A DNA stretch of 64,000 nt from Paraescarpia echinospica (taxonomy: Eukaryota; Annelida; Polychaeta; Sabellida; Siboglinidae): contig CM034533.1 in NCBI GenBank assembly GCA_020002185.1, positions 74,586,976 through 74,650,975 of the forward strand, written 5' to 3'. Both the position numbers and the translations under genes were made by a program. The notes under the pieces are model-generated. The model was not told the origin of the DNA. It worked only from the letters and a program-made list of their open reading frames with translations, and did no database searches. The stretch's first letter is position 1. Each line of letters starts with the position of its first letter. Shown piece after piece: positions 47,221 through 57,165 of this stretch.

Positions 47221-49640
47221 AAAAGCGATGCGATTCCACGTTTCTTCAAGGCCAGACCCATTCCTTATGCCCTGAAGGAGAGAGTCGAACATGAAATAGA
47301 CCGACTGCAACAGGAGGGCATCATCGAGCCAGTCCAGTTCTCAGAATGGGCGGCACCGATCGTTCCGGTCCCCAAGTCCAACGGGCAGATAAGGATCTGC
47401 GGTGATTACAAGGTGGCGCCATCGATATTCCAGAGAGCTCTCGAGTGTGTGCTTGCTGGCATACCACGGGTATGCATCTTCCTGGACGACATCCTCGTCA
47501 CGGGGAAAACTCGAGATGAACACGTGGCGAATCTCCGGCTGGTCTTGAACCGGCTGGACCAAGCAGGGTTGAAGCTAAACAATAAAAAGTGCGAGTTCTT
47601 CAACGAGGCAGTCGTATACCTGGGCCACAAGATCGATCGAAATGGCCTGCATCCCACAGACGATAAGGTCATGGCGATTCAAGATGCGCCTAGCCCAACG
47701 AACGTGAAAGAACTACGTTCGTGGATTGGCCTGCTCAACTACTATGGACGATTCCTGCGCAACTTGTCGACAACGCTAGCACCTCTGCACATTCTACTCA
47801 GAAAAGAGACGAAATGGCGATGGGAGAAGGAGCAAGTCAGAGCGTTTCAAGCGGCGAAGGACCTACTGCAGTCGGAGTCCCTACTGATGCACTTCGACCC
47901 CGACAAACCTCTTCTGCTCGCATGTGATGCGTCGCCGTACGGGGTGGGCGCAGTCCTGTCGCATCAGATGACGGACGGTTCGGAGCGACCGATCGCGTTC
48001 GCATCTAGGAGCTTGTCGCCTGCGGAAACCAACTATTCGCAACTCGACAAGGAAGGTCTCAGTTTGGTGTTCGGGGTGACAAAGTTCCACCAATACCTAT
48101 ACGGTATGACCTTCGTTCTCATCACCGATCACCGACCTCTGGTGGGGCTGTTCAACGAGCAACGACCGATACCTCCGCAAGCGTCGGGTCGACTTCAGCG
48201 TTGGGCCCTGACATTGGCAGGTTACGACTACGTCATTCGTCATCGGAGTGGCGATGCGCATGAGAATTGCGATGCTCTATCGCGACTACCCCTACATACG
48301 CAGAACGCTGAGACACCTGCTCCTGCGGAGTACATACATCTCATAGAGCAGCTGGACGACTCGCCGGTGACGTCAACGCACATTCGAAACTGGACACGAC
48401 GTGACCCAGTATTGTCGCGAGTTCAACGCTACGTGTTAATAGGCTGGCCTGAGGGCGACCTAACAACACAGCAATACCACAGAGTGCGCGATGAGCTGAG
48501 CACGCACGATGGATGCGTGATGCGGGGCACCCGAATAATTGTGCCAGAGCCTGGGCAAGCCACGATGCTCCAACTCTTGCACAGCAGCCACAGCGGCGTG
48601 GTGAAGATGAAGGCGTTAGCGCAGTCATACATCTGGTGGCCAGGCATCGATCTTCAGATTGAACGTATCGCGCAGCACTGTGGTCAGTGCGAGGAAAACA
48701 TGCGTCAACCGACCAGAGCACCACTTCGACCATGGTTGTTCCCACAGGAACCGTGGTCACGTGTGCATCTAGACTACGTTGACCCCATCGAGAACAGGAT
48801 GATCCTCGTGGCAGTAGACGCCTACTCGAAATGGATCTCCGCGATGGTCGTACGCTCATCGACATCGGAAGTGACAATCGAACAATTGCGGATGTTATTC
48901 GCAGAACATGGACTGCCAGAAACAATCGTTACTGACAATGGCACGTGCTTCACTAGTGCTGAGTTCAGGCAGTTTATGAAAAAGAACTGCATCACCCATC
49001 CTCGAACGGGCTCGCTGAACGGGCAGTACAGCTCGTGAAACGAGGATTGATGAAAATGAAGGACGGTTCGATGGAGACAAGGTTGGCTCGTTACTTGCTG
49101 ACCTACCGAGTGACCCCTCACAGTACTACCGGAAGCTCCCCGAGTAAACTGCTGAAGGGGCGGCAGCTGCGAACGCTTCTAGACGCGGTGCAACCGAGCG
49201 TCGGCAGAAAAGTGCACCAATCGCATGAGAAGATGACTGATTATTACAACCAGAAATCGAACGAGCGATGCTTCAGTCCAGGCGATGCGGTTTACGTAAA
49301 GAACCACGCTGATCATTCGCCCAAGTGGATTCCTGCAGTTCTGAAAGAGCTACACAACGACGTGCTGATATCGGAGGCACCCGACGGTCGCCACTTGAGG
49401 CGTCATCGAAATCACGTGCGTCTGCGACATGCGGACGCGGCGGACGATACGGTACCCGCAGACATCGCTGCTCCGGCCGCGATCCAACAATCAACCGAAC
49501 GGGACATTGAGCGTGTAGACGAAACGGCGGAAGCCGTAGCTCCTGTACCTGATGGCAGCGGCGTCCACTCGCCAGTAACGCAGTCGGCTGTTCGCAGATC
49601 GGAGAGAATCCGGAAAGCTCCAGACCGATTATCTCTCTAG
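47221..49640 (+). pseudogene. Gypsy pol: RT, RNase H and integrase, defective
   Basis: In order: RT start ('EWAAPIVPVPKSNGQIRICG'); an in-frame internal deletion at about 47,412 where the 'LDLSQAY' catalytic region should be; RT 'FLDDI'; RNase H with 'ACDASPYGVGAVLS', the Glu in 'DKEGLSLVF' and 'ITDHRPL'; the integrase zinc finger (H-H-C-C, ending 'HCGQCEE'); and the core Asp residues in 'VHLDYVD' (48,772) and 'VTDNGT' (48,934). A one-base loss near 48,998 ends the frame at 49,036-49,038. The remaining integrase, with the catalytic Glu region, continues in a second frame to 49,640. Two independent defects, so not autonomous. Confidence 0.85.
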
Positions 49641-49891
49641 AACTGTCTTGTAGCCCTGGGCATAATAATCCCTGGTACGACAGCGTATCCTTTGTCTGTT
49701 TCACAGTTCTTGTTGTAACCTTGGACGTTAGCAAAAAAATAACTGGTGCGGAGGAATGTAATGTATGTATGTGGCAGACACTTGTGCAAATACTATACAC
49801 AGCTTATACACAACGCATTTGTGTGACATGGACTATCGCTGTCTGTCTGTCTGTGTGTCGCGCTGATACAAAATAAACATGTGCACCACTG
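47221..49891 (+). mobile_element. Gypsy/Ty3-type LTR retrotransposon, 5'-truncated
   Basis: Starts abruptly inside the reverse transcriptase within the minisatellite and contains the pol gene (RT, RNase H, integrase) to 49,640. About 250 bases of 3' sequence follow: a purine-rich GGTGCGGAGGAA (possible polypurine tract) near 49,745, TGTAATG (possible LTR start) and AATAAA at 49,872-49,877. gag, protease and the 5' LTR are missing. The right junction at 49,891/49,892 meets the start of block copy B. GC-richer than the flanks. Confidence 0.85.
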
Positions 49892-52245
49892 TCACTTGAC
49901 AATTACATCTATAGTTATACTAGAACATAACACCCAGTAATCATGTTAAAGATGTGACGTTTGTTCCTTGAGTTGTTATATTACACTATAAACATTAATC
50001 CCCAGTAATCATGTTAAAGGTGTGACGTATATGTTCCTTGAGTTGTTATATTACACTATGAACATTAATCCCCAGTAATCATGTTAAAGATGTGACGTTT
50101 GTTCCTTGAGTTGTTATATTACACTATAAACATTAATCCCCAGTAATCATGTTAAAGGTATGACGTATGTCCCTTGAGTTGTTATATTGTTCTTTATGCC
50201 TGCTACCGTACATTCGTTGAAGGCAGACTGCCTGCCAAATTGCATTTAATAAGTCCATAGCATTTTGGTAATATTACTTTTCCTCCCGTTAAAAAAACTG
50301 TAGCTGTTTCTAGCATTCCATGTGGAGGCAGGACATTAAGTGGTGTGTACAGTCACACACTCTAATAAAACAATAATTAATATCACAAACACAGCGACAA
50401 ATGGCCTATTTGATGACACCTTCATGTTTCCATTGCTTGTTAGTTCTGTTGACTTCCAGAGACGCTCATTGGAACACTGGTCCTAGATGGAAAGGACTAC
50501 AACCCAGTAACGTACGGAAACCCAAACTCAAAGGAATACAAAGACATGAAGAAGGAGTTATGCAACAAAGTTGGTGTTTATTCTCAGTACTAACATAAAA
50601 TGCATCATCCAAACAGTGCTACAAACAGACAGTGCTACACACAGACAGTGCTACACACAGACAGTTCTAAATGCAGACAGTGCTACATGCAGACAATGCT
50701 AAATTCCGACAGTGCTACACACAAACAGTTCTACACATAGACTGTGCTACATGCAGACAGTGCTACATGCAGACAGTGCTAAATACAGACAGTGCTACAT
50801 GCAGACAGTGTTACACACAGACAGTGCTAAATGCAGACAGTGCTACATACAGACAGTGCTACATGCAGGCAGTGCTACATACAGACAGTGCTAAATGCAG
50901 ACAGTGCTACATGCAGACAGTGCTACATACAGACAGTGCTACACACAGACAGTGCTACATACAGACAGTTCTACATGCAGACAGTGCTAAATGCAGACAG
51001 TGCTACATACAGACGGTGTTACATACAGACAGTGCTACACACAGACAGTTCTACACACAGATAGTGCTAAATGCAGACAGTGCTACATGCAGACAGTGCT
51101 AAATGCAGACAGTGCTACATACAGACAGTGCTACATACAGACAGTTCTACACACAGAGAGAGCTAAATGCAGACAGTGATGCATACAGACAGTGCTACAT
51201 GCAGACAGTGCTACATACAGACAGTGCTACATGCAGACAGTGCTACTTGCAGACAGTGCTACACACAGACATTGCTAAATGCAGACAGTGCTACGTACAG
51301 ACAGTGCTACATGCAGACAGTGTTACATACAGACAGTGCTACATACAGAGAGTTTTACACACAGCCAGTTCTAAATGGAGACAGTGCTACATACAGAGAG
51401 TGCTACATGCAGACAGTGCTACATACAGACAGTGCTACATACAGACAGTGCTACATACAGACAGTGGTACATGCAGACAGTGCTACATACAGACAGTGCT
51501 ACATACAGGCAGTGCTACATACAGACAGTGCTACACACAGACAGTGCTAAATGCAGACAGTGCTACATACAGACAGTGCTACATACAGACAGTTCTACAC
51601 ATAGACAATGCTACACACAGACAGTGCTATATGCAGACAGTGCTACATACAGTCAGTGCTACATGCAGACAGTGCTACATGGAGACAGTGCTGCATACAG
51701 ACAGTGCTACATACAGACAGTTCTACACACAGACAGTGCTACATACAGACAGTGCTACATGCAGACAGTGCTACATACAGACAGTGCTACATACAGACAG
51801 TTCAACACATAGACAGTGCTAAATGCAGACAGTGCTACATACAGACAGTGCTACACACAGAGAGTGCTACACACAGACAGTGCTAAATGCAGACAGTTCT
51901 ACATACAGACAGTTCTACACAGAGATAATGCTAAATACAGAAGTGCTAAATGCAGACAGTGCTACATGCAGACAGTGCTACATGCAGACAGTACTACATA
52001 CAGACAGTGCTACACACAGACAGTTCTACACATAGACAGTGCTAAATGCAGACAGTGCTACATGCAGACAGTGCTACATGCAGACAGTGCTACACACAGA
52101 CAGTGCTACACATAGATAGTGCTAAATGTAGACAGTGCTACATACAGACAGTGCTACATGCAGACAGTGCTACATACAGACAGTGCTACATACTGACAGT
52201 TCTACACACAGACAGTGCTAAATGCAGACAGTGCTACATACAGAC
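49892..52245. repeat. Duplicated block, copy B
   Basis: Second copy of 44,867-47,220. It continues without a break into further minisatellite and unique intron (to 53,377), so copy B is the one joined to the rest of module 2. Confidence 0.93.
50460..50569 (+). CDS. SEA domain module 2, exon a (block copy B)
   Basis: Same sequence, phases and splice sites as 45,435-45,544. It keeps the SEA pattern (G-x-L-x-L-x-G-x-x-Y, P-x-S-x-E-Y). It is contiguous with exon b at 53,378, so it is the better candidate for the functional exon of module 2. Confidence 0.7.
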
Positions 52246-52632
52246 AGTGCTACACACATACAGAGCTACACACAGATAGTGCTACATACAGACAGTTCTA
52301 CACAGAGGCAATGCTACATACAGACAGTGCTAAATGCAGACAGTGCTACATGCAGACAGTGCTACATGCAGACAGTGCTACATGCAGACAGTGCTACTTG
52401 CCGACTGTGCTACATACAGACAGTGCTACATGCAGACAGTGCTACATGCTGACAGTGCTACATGCAGACAGTGCTACATACAGACAGTTCTACACAGAGA
52501 CAATGCTACATACAGACAGTGCTAAATGCAGACAGTGCTACAAGCAGACAGTGCTACTTGCCGACTGTGCTACATGCAGACAGTGCTACATACAGACAGT
52601 GCTACATGCAGACAGTGCTACATGCAGACAGA
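50615..52632. repeat. 16-bp minisatellite, block copy B, about 126 units
   Basis: Same family as 32,511-32,880 and 45,590-47,220. Follows the SEA exon at the same distance (about 45 bases) in all three places. Confidence 0.95.
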
Positions 52633-53377
52633 TGCAATGGATAGTTTCCCGAAGTATTACGCATGTTTTCTGCGATTGGTCCCAGCCACATAAACCATCC
52701 ACTGACCAAAAAAACTTTACACTTTTATCATCTCATATTATTCTCACAGATATCTACATGATATAAATAGCCATTAATATATACTTATAATCGAGCTACC
52801 GTATGTATGCGGGTAGGTTACTTTTTCTTCTTAGACGGCTTCGAACCATGAGCGCCAAACTTTCAGGGATTAACACATTTTTTTTTTAAATAACCCATAT
52901 ACTGTGCGTGAAGACTAACCTTTTATGGGGTAAATACGTTGTTCGAAACGTAAAACATAATGTGCACGTAATTCGTAAAACGTAACCTTACAATCGCAGG
53001 AACCACGCGCGCCATGCAAATACTTTGGGAAAACTGTCGCTGTGTCATAGACTTGACAACATGGCGTAGACGCTGATACAATCTGCTTATGTCTACCCTC
53101 ATGTCAATAACATAGCAATACAAATATTATTTGACAATTCTACACTATCAATAGTCGAGCCTATTAATGGACATTCTCGCTGACCATTTTCATTTTGAAC
53201 AACAACACCACACCATATCTGCGAGCATGGTGTGGTGTTTATGTAATGATGTTGTGTGTTTTCTAACATTTGGTAAATAGTACTATCACGACTGTCATCT
53301 GCCAAGCCAATCCCATCAGGCGATGGACATTTTTACTAGTTTCAGTAATTAAATAAATTGTATTGTTCTTTTTTTAG
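52633..53377. other. Intron of module 2, with segment similar to the region upstream of exon 1
   Basis: 52,785-52,870 resembles 29,225-29,320, and a phrase near 53,302 resembles one near 29,636, so a piece of upstream or repetitive DNA is shared. No exon recognised. Confidence 0.4.
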
Positions 53378-53445
53378 ATATTGGAGACGTTGTCAAGGGG
53401 TGAACTTGGAAAAGACAAGACGAAATGCAACGTAAGAGGGTTTAG
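53378..53445 (+). pseudogene. SEA domain module 2, exon b, donor site lost
   Basis: 68 bases aligned with 33,051-33,118; acceptor TTTTTTTAG|AT intact. It encodes 'ILETLSRGELGKDKTKCNVR', with less SEA-like hydrophobic spacing than module 1. The donor reads TTTAG|ATAATG instead of TTTAG|GTAATA, so the GT is gone. An upstream cryptic donor (AAC|GTAAGA) would put the next exon out of frame and reach a stop. Module 2 therefore looks non-functional, unless this is a sequence error. Confidence 0.65.
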
Positions 53446-53515
53446 ATAATGTTTATTCCGGCAGATCTATTTTCTACACCACAATCCCCGTTTTCTTGGT
53501 CCTCTTCTAGCGACT

Positions 53516-53955
53516 TGGTCTGTTCCATCACCCGAGTTGGTCTGTTCCATCATCCGAGTTGGTCTGTTCCATCACCCGAGTTGGTCTGCTCCATCACCCG
53601 AGTTGGTCTGTTCCATCACCCGAGTTGGTCTGTTCCATGACCCGTGATCTGCCAAAGGTGTTAATTATTAGTTGGTCTGGTCCATTACCCATAATCTGCC
53701 AAAGGCGTTAGTGATTAGTTGGTCTGTTCCTTCACCCATAATCTGCCAAAGGTACTAGTTTAATTGGTCTATTTCATCACACGTGATCTACCAAGGGAGT
53801 TAGTTATTAGTTGGTCTATTCCATCACCCGTGATCTGCCAAGGGTGTTAGTTATTAGTTGGTCTGTTCCATCACCCATGATCTGCCAAGGGTGTTAGTTA
53901 TTAGTTGGTACTGTTCCATTTTTTACCCATAATGCCAAGTGTGTTAATTATTGAC
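53516..53955. repeat. 24-bp and about 47-bp minisatellites
   Basis: GTTGGTCTGTTCCATCACC-type units of 24 bases (53,516-53,650), then units of about 47 bases that add 'ATCTGCCAAGGGTGTTAG'. Related in text and position to the 89-bp array at 33,183-33,990. Confidence 0.85.
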
Positions 53956-54184
53956 AGGAAGTTAGCTGAATCAGTTTGGCTCAGTCAACCCAGTTTGCAA
54001 GCAGGAACCAACTTCAAAAGTATTTGTACATTAAGGCAATTGCCAGTAAGTGCCAATAACAGTAGTTTACAATTTAAATGTTTTGTTTGGAATTTTAATA
54101 TAGGCGTGACAGTTGTTTGTATTTGCATATATCTGTTGGGATCGCTGTTTCTAGTACGGTTGCATGGGACTAGGATATTCTGAC

Positions 54185-54430
54185 AGGATCATATTCAGGA
54201 GGTTATGTTTTATTTTGTGGAAGGTAAGTTGGTGTTGCAATAATTTTCTTTCTATTGTCTGCGACCCAAGTTTGTTTAGGAGGTAAGTTAAGCTTCTTGT
54301 GTGACGGTGGTCATTTAGGATAAATCGAGCTGTGCTACTTTGATTTTTTGTTGATGTAACAATGGTACTTTTGTGTATAAGGATTCCAGGCTACTGCTCC
54401 ATAGTCTTGTATTGTAGGCTGCTTCCTGAA
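54185..54430 (-). pseudogene. LINE RT C-terminal remnant
   Basis: On the minus strand the peptide reads 'STARFILNDHRHTRSLTYLL', matching the RRAARFV-x-N-x-Y-x-x-T-x-S-V-T-x-x-L pattern in the C-terminal part of CR1/Jockey-like LINEs. Short, with no catalytic region. Confidence 0.5.
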
Positions 54431-54884
54431 CTACATATGTTGCAGGGTGTAGAAGACCATGTGTTCTAGCAGATTTAAATGCAATGATGTGGATATGCTT
54501 GGATATATTCCTGAAGGGTGTGGCGGATATTCAGATATCTCTATATAGGTTAGCGTCTTCAGTTCCCTAGACATGGAACTATTAGGATCCCGACAGTGAA
54601 TCAAGGGGTCAGTAAGCTCTCGGGTCCCCACTAAATTCGAATCGTGTTCATGTGTTCACTTTATTTGGAACTATTTAACATGTCATAATTGACAACTACA
54701 GAAATTAAATGGACAGCAAACCGCGTTTAAGATAAAAAAAAGTATGTAATCGTGGGAACTGCTACACTTGGTTTGTGTCTTTTTCCTTGGTTAGGTTTAA
54801 ACAAGTTATTATATGTGGGTTCCCTTTCACATCAGTGTGCAGAAAAAGCTTTATATGAATGGAACTGTTTGTGCATTTTCATGT

Positions 54885-55170
54885 ATAGGTCCTACCTTCT
54901 GGAATTCTCTTTCACTAGTGCTAAGAACCAAACGTGACTGGATGTTTTTTTTTAATCAGGCTTATTCTTAATTCCTTTTCTTTTTAAATACATATACATT
55001 TTAATATTATATATAGCCTACATAAATAATCAAAATGTGTAATTGTTATTGTGTAATCATATGTAACATGTATTGTTATAATGTAATGACTTAAGTGTTG
55101 TATTCTTACTTGATGGTTTAGTTTGTAGACACCCACGAATCTGTTTTTTAGAGATATATGGTGTCAAAAT
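54885..55170 (+). pseudogene. LINE C-terminal and 3' end remnant
   Basis: 'GPTFWNSLSLVLRTK' near 54,888 corresponds to the GP-x-x-WNSLP-x-x-LR motif at the very end of many LINE polyproteins, followed by AT-rich 3' sequence. A separate old insertion from the one at 54,185. Confidence 0.45.
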
Positions 55171-55193
55171 TAATTTGATTTGATTTTCCGCAG

Positions 55194-55606
55194 CGAGGGG
55201 AGTCTGGTGGTGCATTTTCAGCTTGTTGTACCGAAGTCAGGACACTCACTGAAGGAACCAATCATGGAACAGCTTCAGCAGGAATTAGTAAAAGATGATG
55301 GACTGTTTCGTCAGTACTTGAAGAATCCCAGTACTGGGAAACTGACACTGGTGTCTGCATCAGAACACACCACGACTTCACCTACTGCGGGGCGTGTCGA
55401 CTCAACCACTGTTGTGATGTCTGGCAATATCATGACTTCTTCTAGCGCAAGACCTGCCATGTCTACCGCATCAGTGGTAGGGCCTGGGGTAACAAACTCA
55501 CAGGCAACGTCAGGAAGCCTTTTGACGATGTCCAGCTCTGAAAACAGGTCAACTGCAAGACATGAATCTACAACCACATCTACAGCAACTGAAGCAACAA
55601 CACTAG
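55194..55606 (+). CDS. SEA domain module 2, exon c, plus Ser/Thr-rich segment
   Basis: Phase 2 in (TTCCGCAG|C) and phase 1 out (ACTAG|GTAATT), about 137 codons. It opens with 'GSLVVHFQLVV', continues with 'LQQELVKDDGLFRQYLKN' and 'GKLTLVSASE', and ends with a Ser/Thr-rich stretch ('TTTSTATEATTL'). The Thr tract is shorter than in the paralogue at 34,960-35,453. The reading frame is intact even though the preceding exon has lost its donor, so the decay is recent, or the loss is an error. Confidence 0.7.
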
Positions 55607-56103
55607 GTAATTATTATTCCAAATGACCTATATATTACAAGACCTGATGCATAGCTGTCAATCCATCAAAATGAATGTCAAACATATAACTGCCGGACAT
55701 TCCATAGAATATTTGGTAAGTTATTGACTGATGTTGTCCATTGCTCAGTGGCAAGTGATTGATGCTTGATTGGTTATTTTTTAAGTAAAATCACCGTTAT
55801 CTCTATAAAAAAACATTTAACACATGGAGATCAACGAACTGGAGAGGCTGTGTTTGGTTATTGGTGTATAATTTGCTGTTCGATAGGTTTTTAGATCGGG
55901 ACAAACCAGATGTTTCGTGTTTAAGGAGTTGTTATTCTGCAGAAAGCATTCTGATGTCTCACTATTACCCCTTATTATTTATGTGAAATAAAACTTGTTA
56001 AGCATCATGAATATATATATATATATATATATATATAGCATACATGTGTTATAATAAAATTCTCGCCAAATATATTGTTCATGTCAAGAAGGACCCAGAT
56101 AGG
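55607..56103. other. Module 2 intron remnant, EGF exon deleted
   Basis: 55,640-55,690 matches 35,545-35,580 and 55,709-55,790 matches 35,940-36,010, but the EGF exon between them in module 1 is absent. (AT)n at 56,009-56,036. Similarity to 36,010-36,040 continues to about 56,099 and stops where the Polinton begins. Confidence 0.6.
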
Positions 56104-56137
56104 AGTAGTATGTAAGCGCTGTACGATATCTTTTTCC

Positions 56138-56529
56138 TACTTATAAAAAAGGCTCCAGGAAAGAGGGAATCTTCTACTTATAAAAAAAGGATCAAAGGTT
56201 TTTTTGACAATAATCGTTTTCGGAAATCTACTTATATAAAACGTGATTGATGAGCCTGGTAACATAGCCTACTTATAAAAAACGTGATGTATGAGAGGAT
56301 CCCCTAGCGGTGAGTTCGGAGATAGTTTGTGCCTACTTATAAAAAGGTTCCAGCAAAAGAGGGAATCTTATACTTATAAAAAAAGGATCAAAGGTTTTGT
56401 TGACACTAATCGTGTTCGGAAATCTACTTATAAAAAACGTGATTGATGACCCTGGTAACATAGCCTACTTATAACAAACGTGATGTATTAGAGGGTTCCC
56501 TAGCGGTGAGTTCGGTGTGTCCTAGCGGT
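56138..56529 (+). promoter_or_regulatory. 196-bp direct duplication with eight TATA-like motifs
   Basis: TACTTATAAAA-type motifs start at 56,138, 56,175, 56,229, 56,270 and again at 56,334, 56,371, 56,425, 56,466 (the last as TACTTATAACA), exactly 196 bases apart pairwise. 'CCTAGCGGTGAGTTCGG' also recurs with about the same offset. It lies between the element's left end and the first gene, where a terminal repeat with promoter function would be expected. Confidence 0.65.
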
Positions 56530-56645
56530 CAGCGTAGTACTTAGGACGTGCTGACGTAAGCAATAATGCGTCTATTGAGCGTATATATAGATAACCACGA
56601 TAAAACCACTGAGTTTCCCCCCGTCAGTGAATGGCCCGCTCTACG

Positions 56646-56653
56646 TATATAAG
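56646..56653 (+). promoter_or_regulatory. TATA box of the NADAR gene
   Basis: TATATAAG ends 30 bases before the ATG at 56,683. A second AT-rich box (TATATATA) lies at about 56,584. Confidence 0.55.
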
Positions 56654-56682
56654 AGGTGGATAGTGGGTGATCGGCAGTTGAT

Positions 56683-57141
56683 ATGTCGTCGTCGTCGCCG
56701 ATAAAGTTTGGCGGATCGCGCTCGTTCTTGTCGAATATGTTTTCGTGTCGATTGACGGTGTGTGGACGGGGGTTTCGATCCGTCGAGCACGCCTATCAGT
56801 ATAGGAAAGCAATGTTCAACGAGGACGTGGAATGTGCCGAACGTATCAAAAGAGCGCGAACGCCTTATGGAGCGAAACGACGCGCTTACGCAATTCGAAA
56901 AAAGAGAACGGGAGGCGAATGGAACGCCGTTAGGGTCGATTGTATGAAGGGGTTGTTGATGAGGAAGTTCGGCGGATCGCCCGAGTTGAAGGCCGCACTG
57001 ATGGCCACCGGGGACGCCGAATTGGTGGAATGGGTACCGAGTAGGGAGGGTTTCTGGGGTACCAGGATCGGGGACGTTGCGGGGGAGAACATGCTCGGTA
57101 AACTGTTGATGGAGGTGCGCAAGGCTTATAAAGGCGCGTAA
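56683..57141 (+). CDS. NADAR-domain protein (YbiA-like)
   Basis: 152 residues, the usual size of a stand-alone NADAR protein. Family motifs are in order: 'FLSNMF' (15-20), 'SVEHAYQYRKA' (33-43, with the conserved Glu), 'EWNAVR' (79-84), 'MRKFGGSPELKAALMATGD' (93-111), 'LVEW', and 'FWGTRIGDVAGENMLGKLLM' (124-143). NADAR proteins act on N-glycosidic bonds of NAD-derived or ADP-ribosyl compounds; some bacterial members remove ADP-ribose from guanine in DNA. All typical residues seem present, so an active enzyme is likely. It is the first gene of the element, behind its own TATA box. Substrate here is unknown; protection of element DNA is my inference. Confidence 0.85.
   Translation: MSSSSPIKFGGSRSFLSNMFSCRLTVCGRGFRSVEHAYQYRKAMFNEDVECAERIKRARTPYGAKRRAYAIRKKRTGGEWNAVRVDCMKGLLMRKFGGSPELKAALMATGDAELVEWVPSREGFWGTRIGDVAGENMLGKLLMEVRKAYKGA
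57127..57133 (+). promoter_or_regulatory. TATA box of the packaging ATPase gene
   Basis: TATAAAG overlaps the last codons of the NADAR gene, 39 bases from the ATG at 57,166. An out-of-frame ATG at 57,159 would probably be too near the cap to be used. Confidence 0.5.
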
Positions 57142-57165
57142 AAAGTCTTCGTTCAGTCATGGAAA

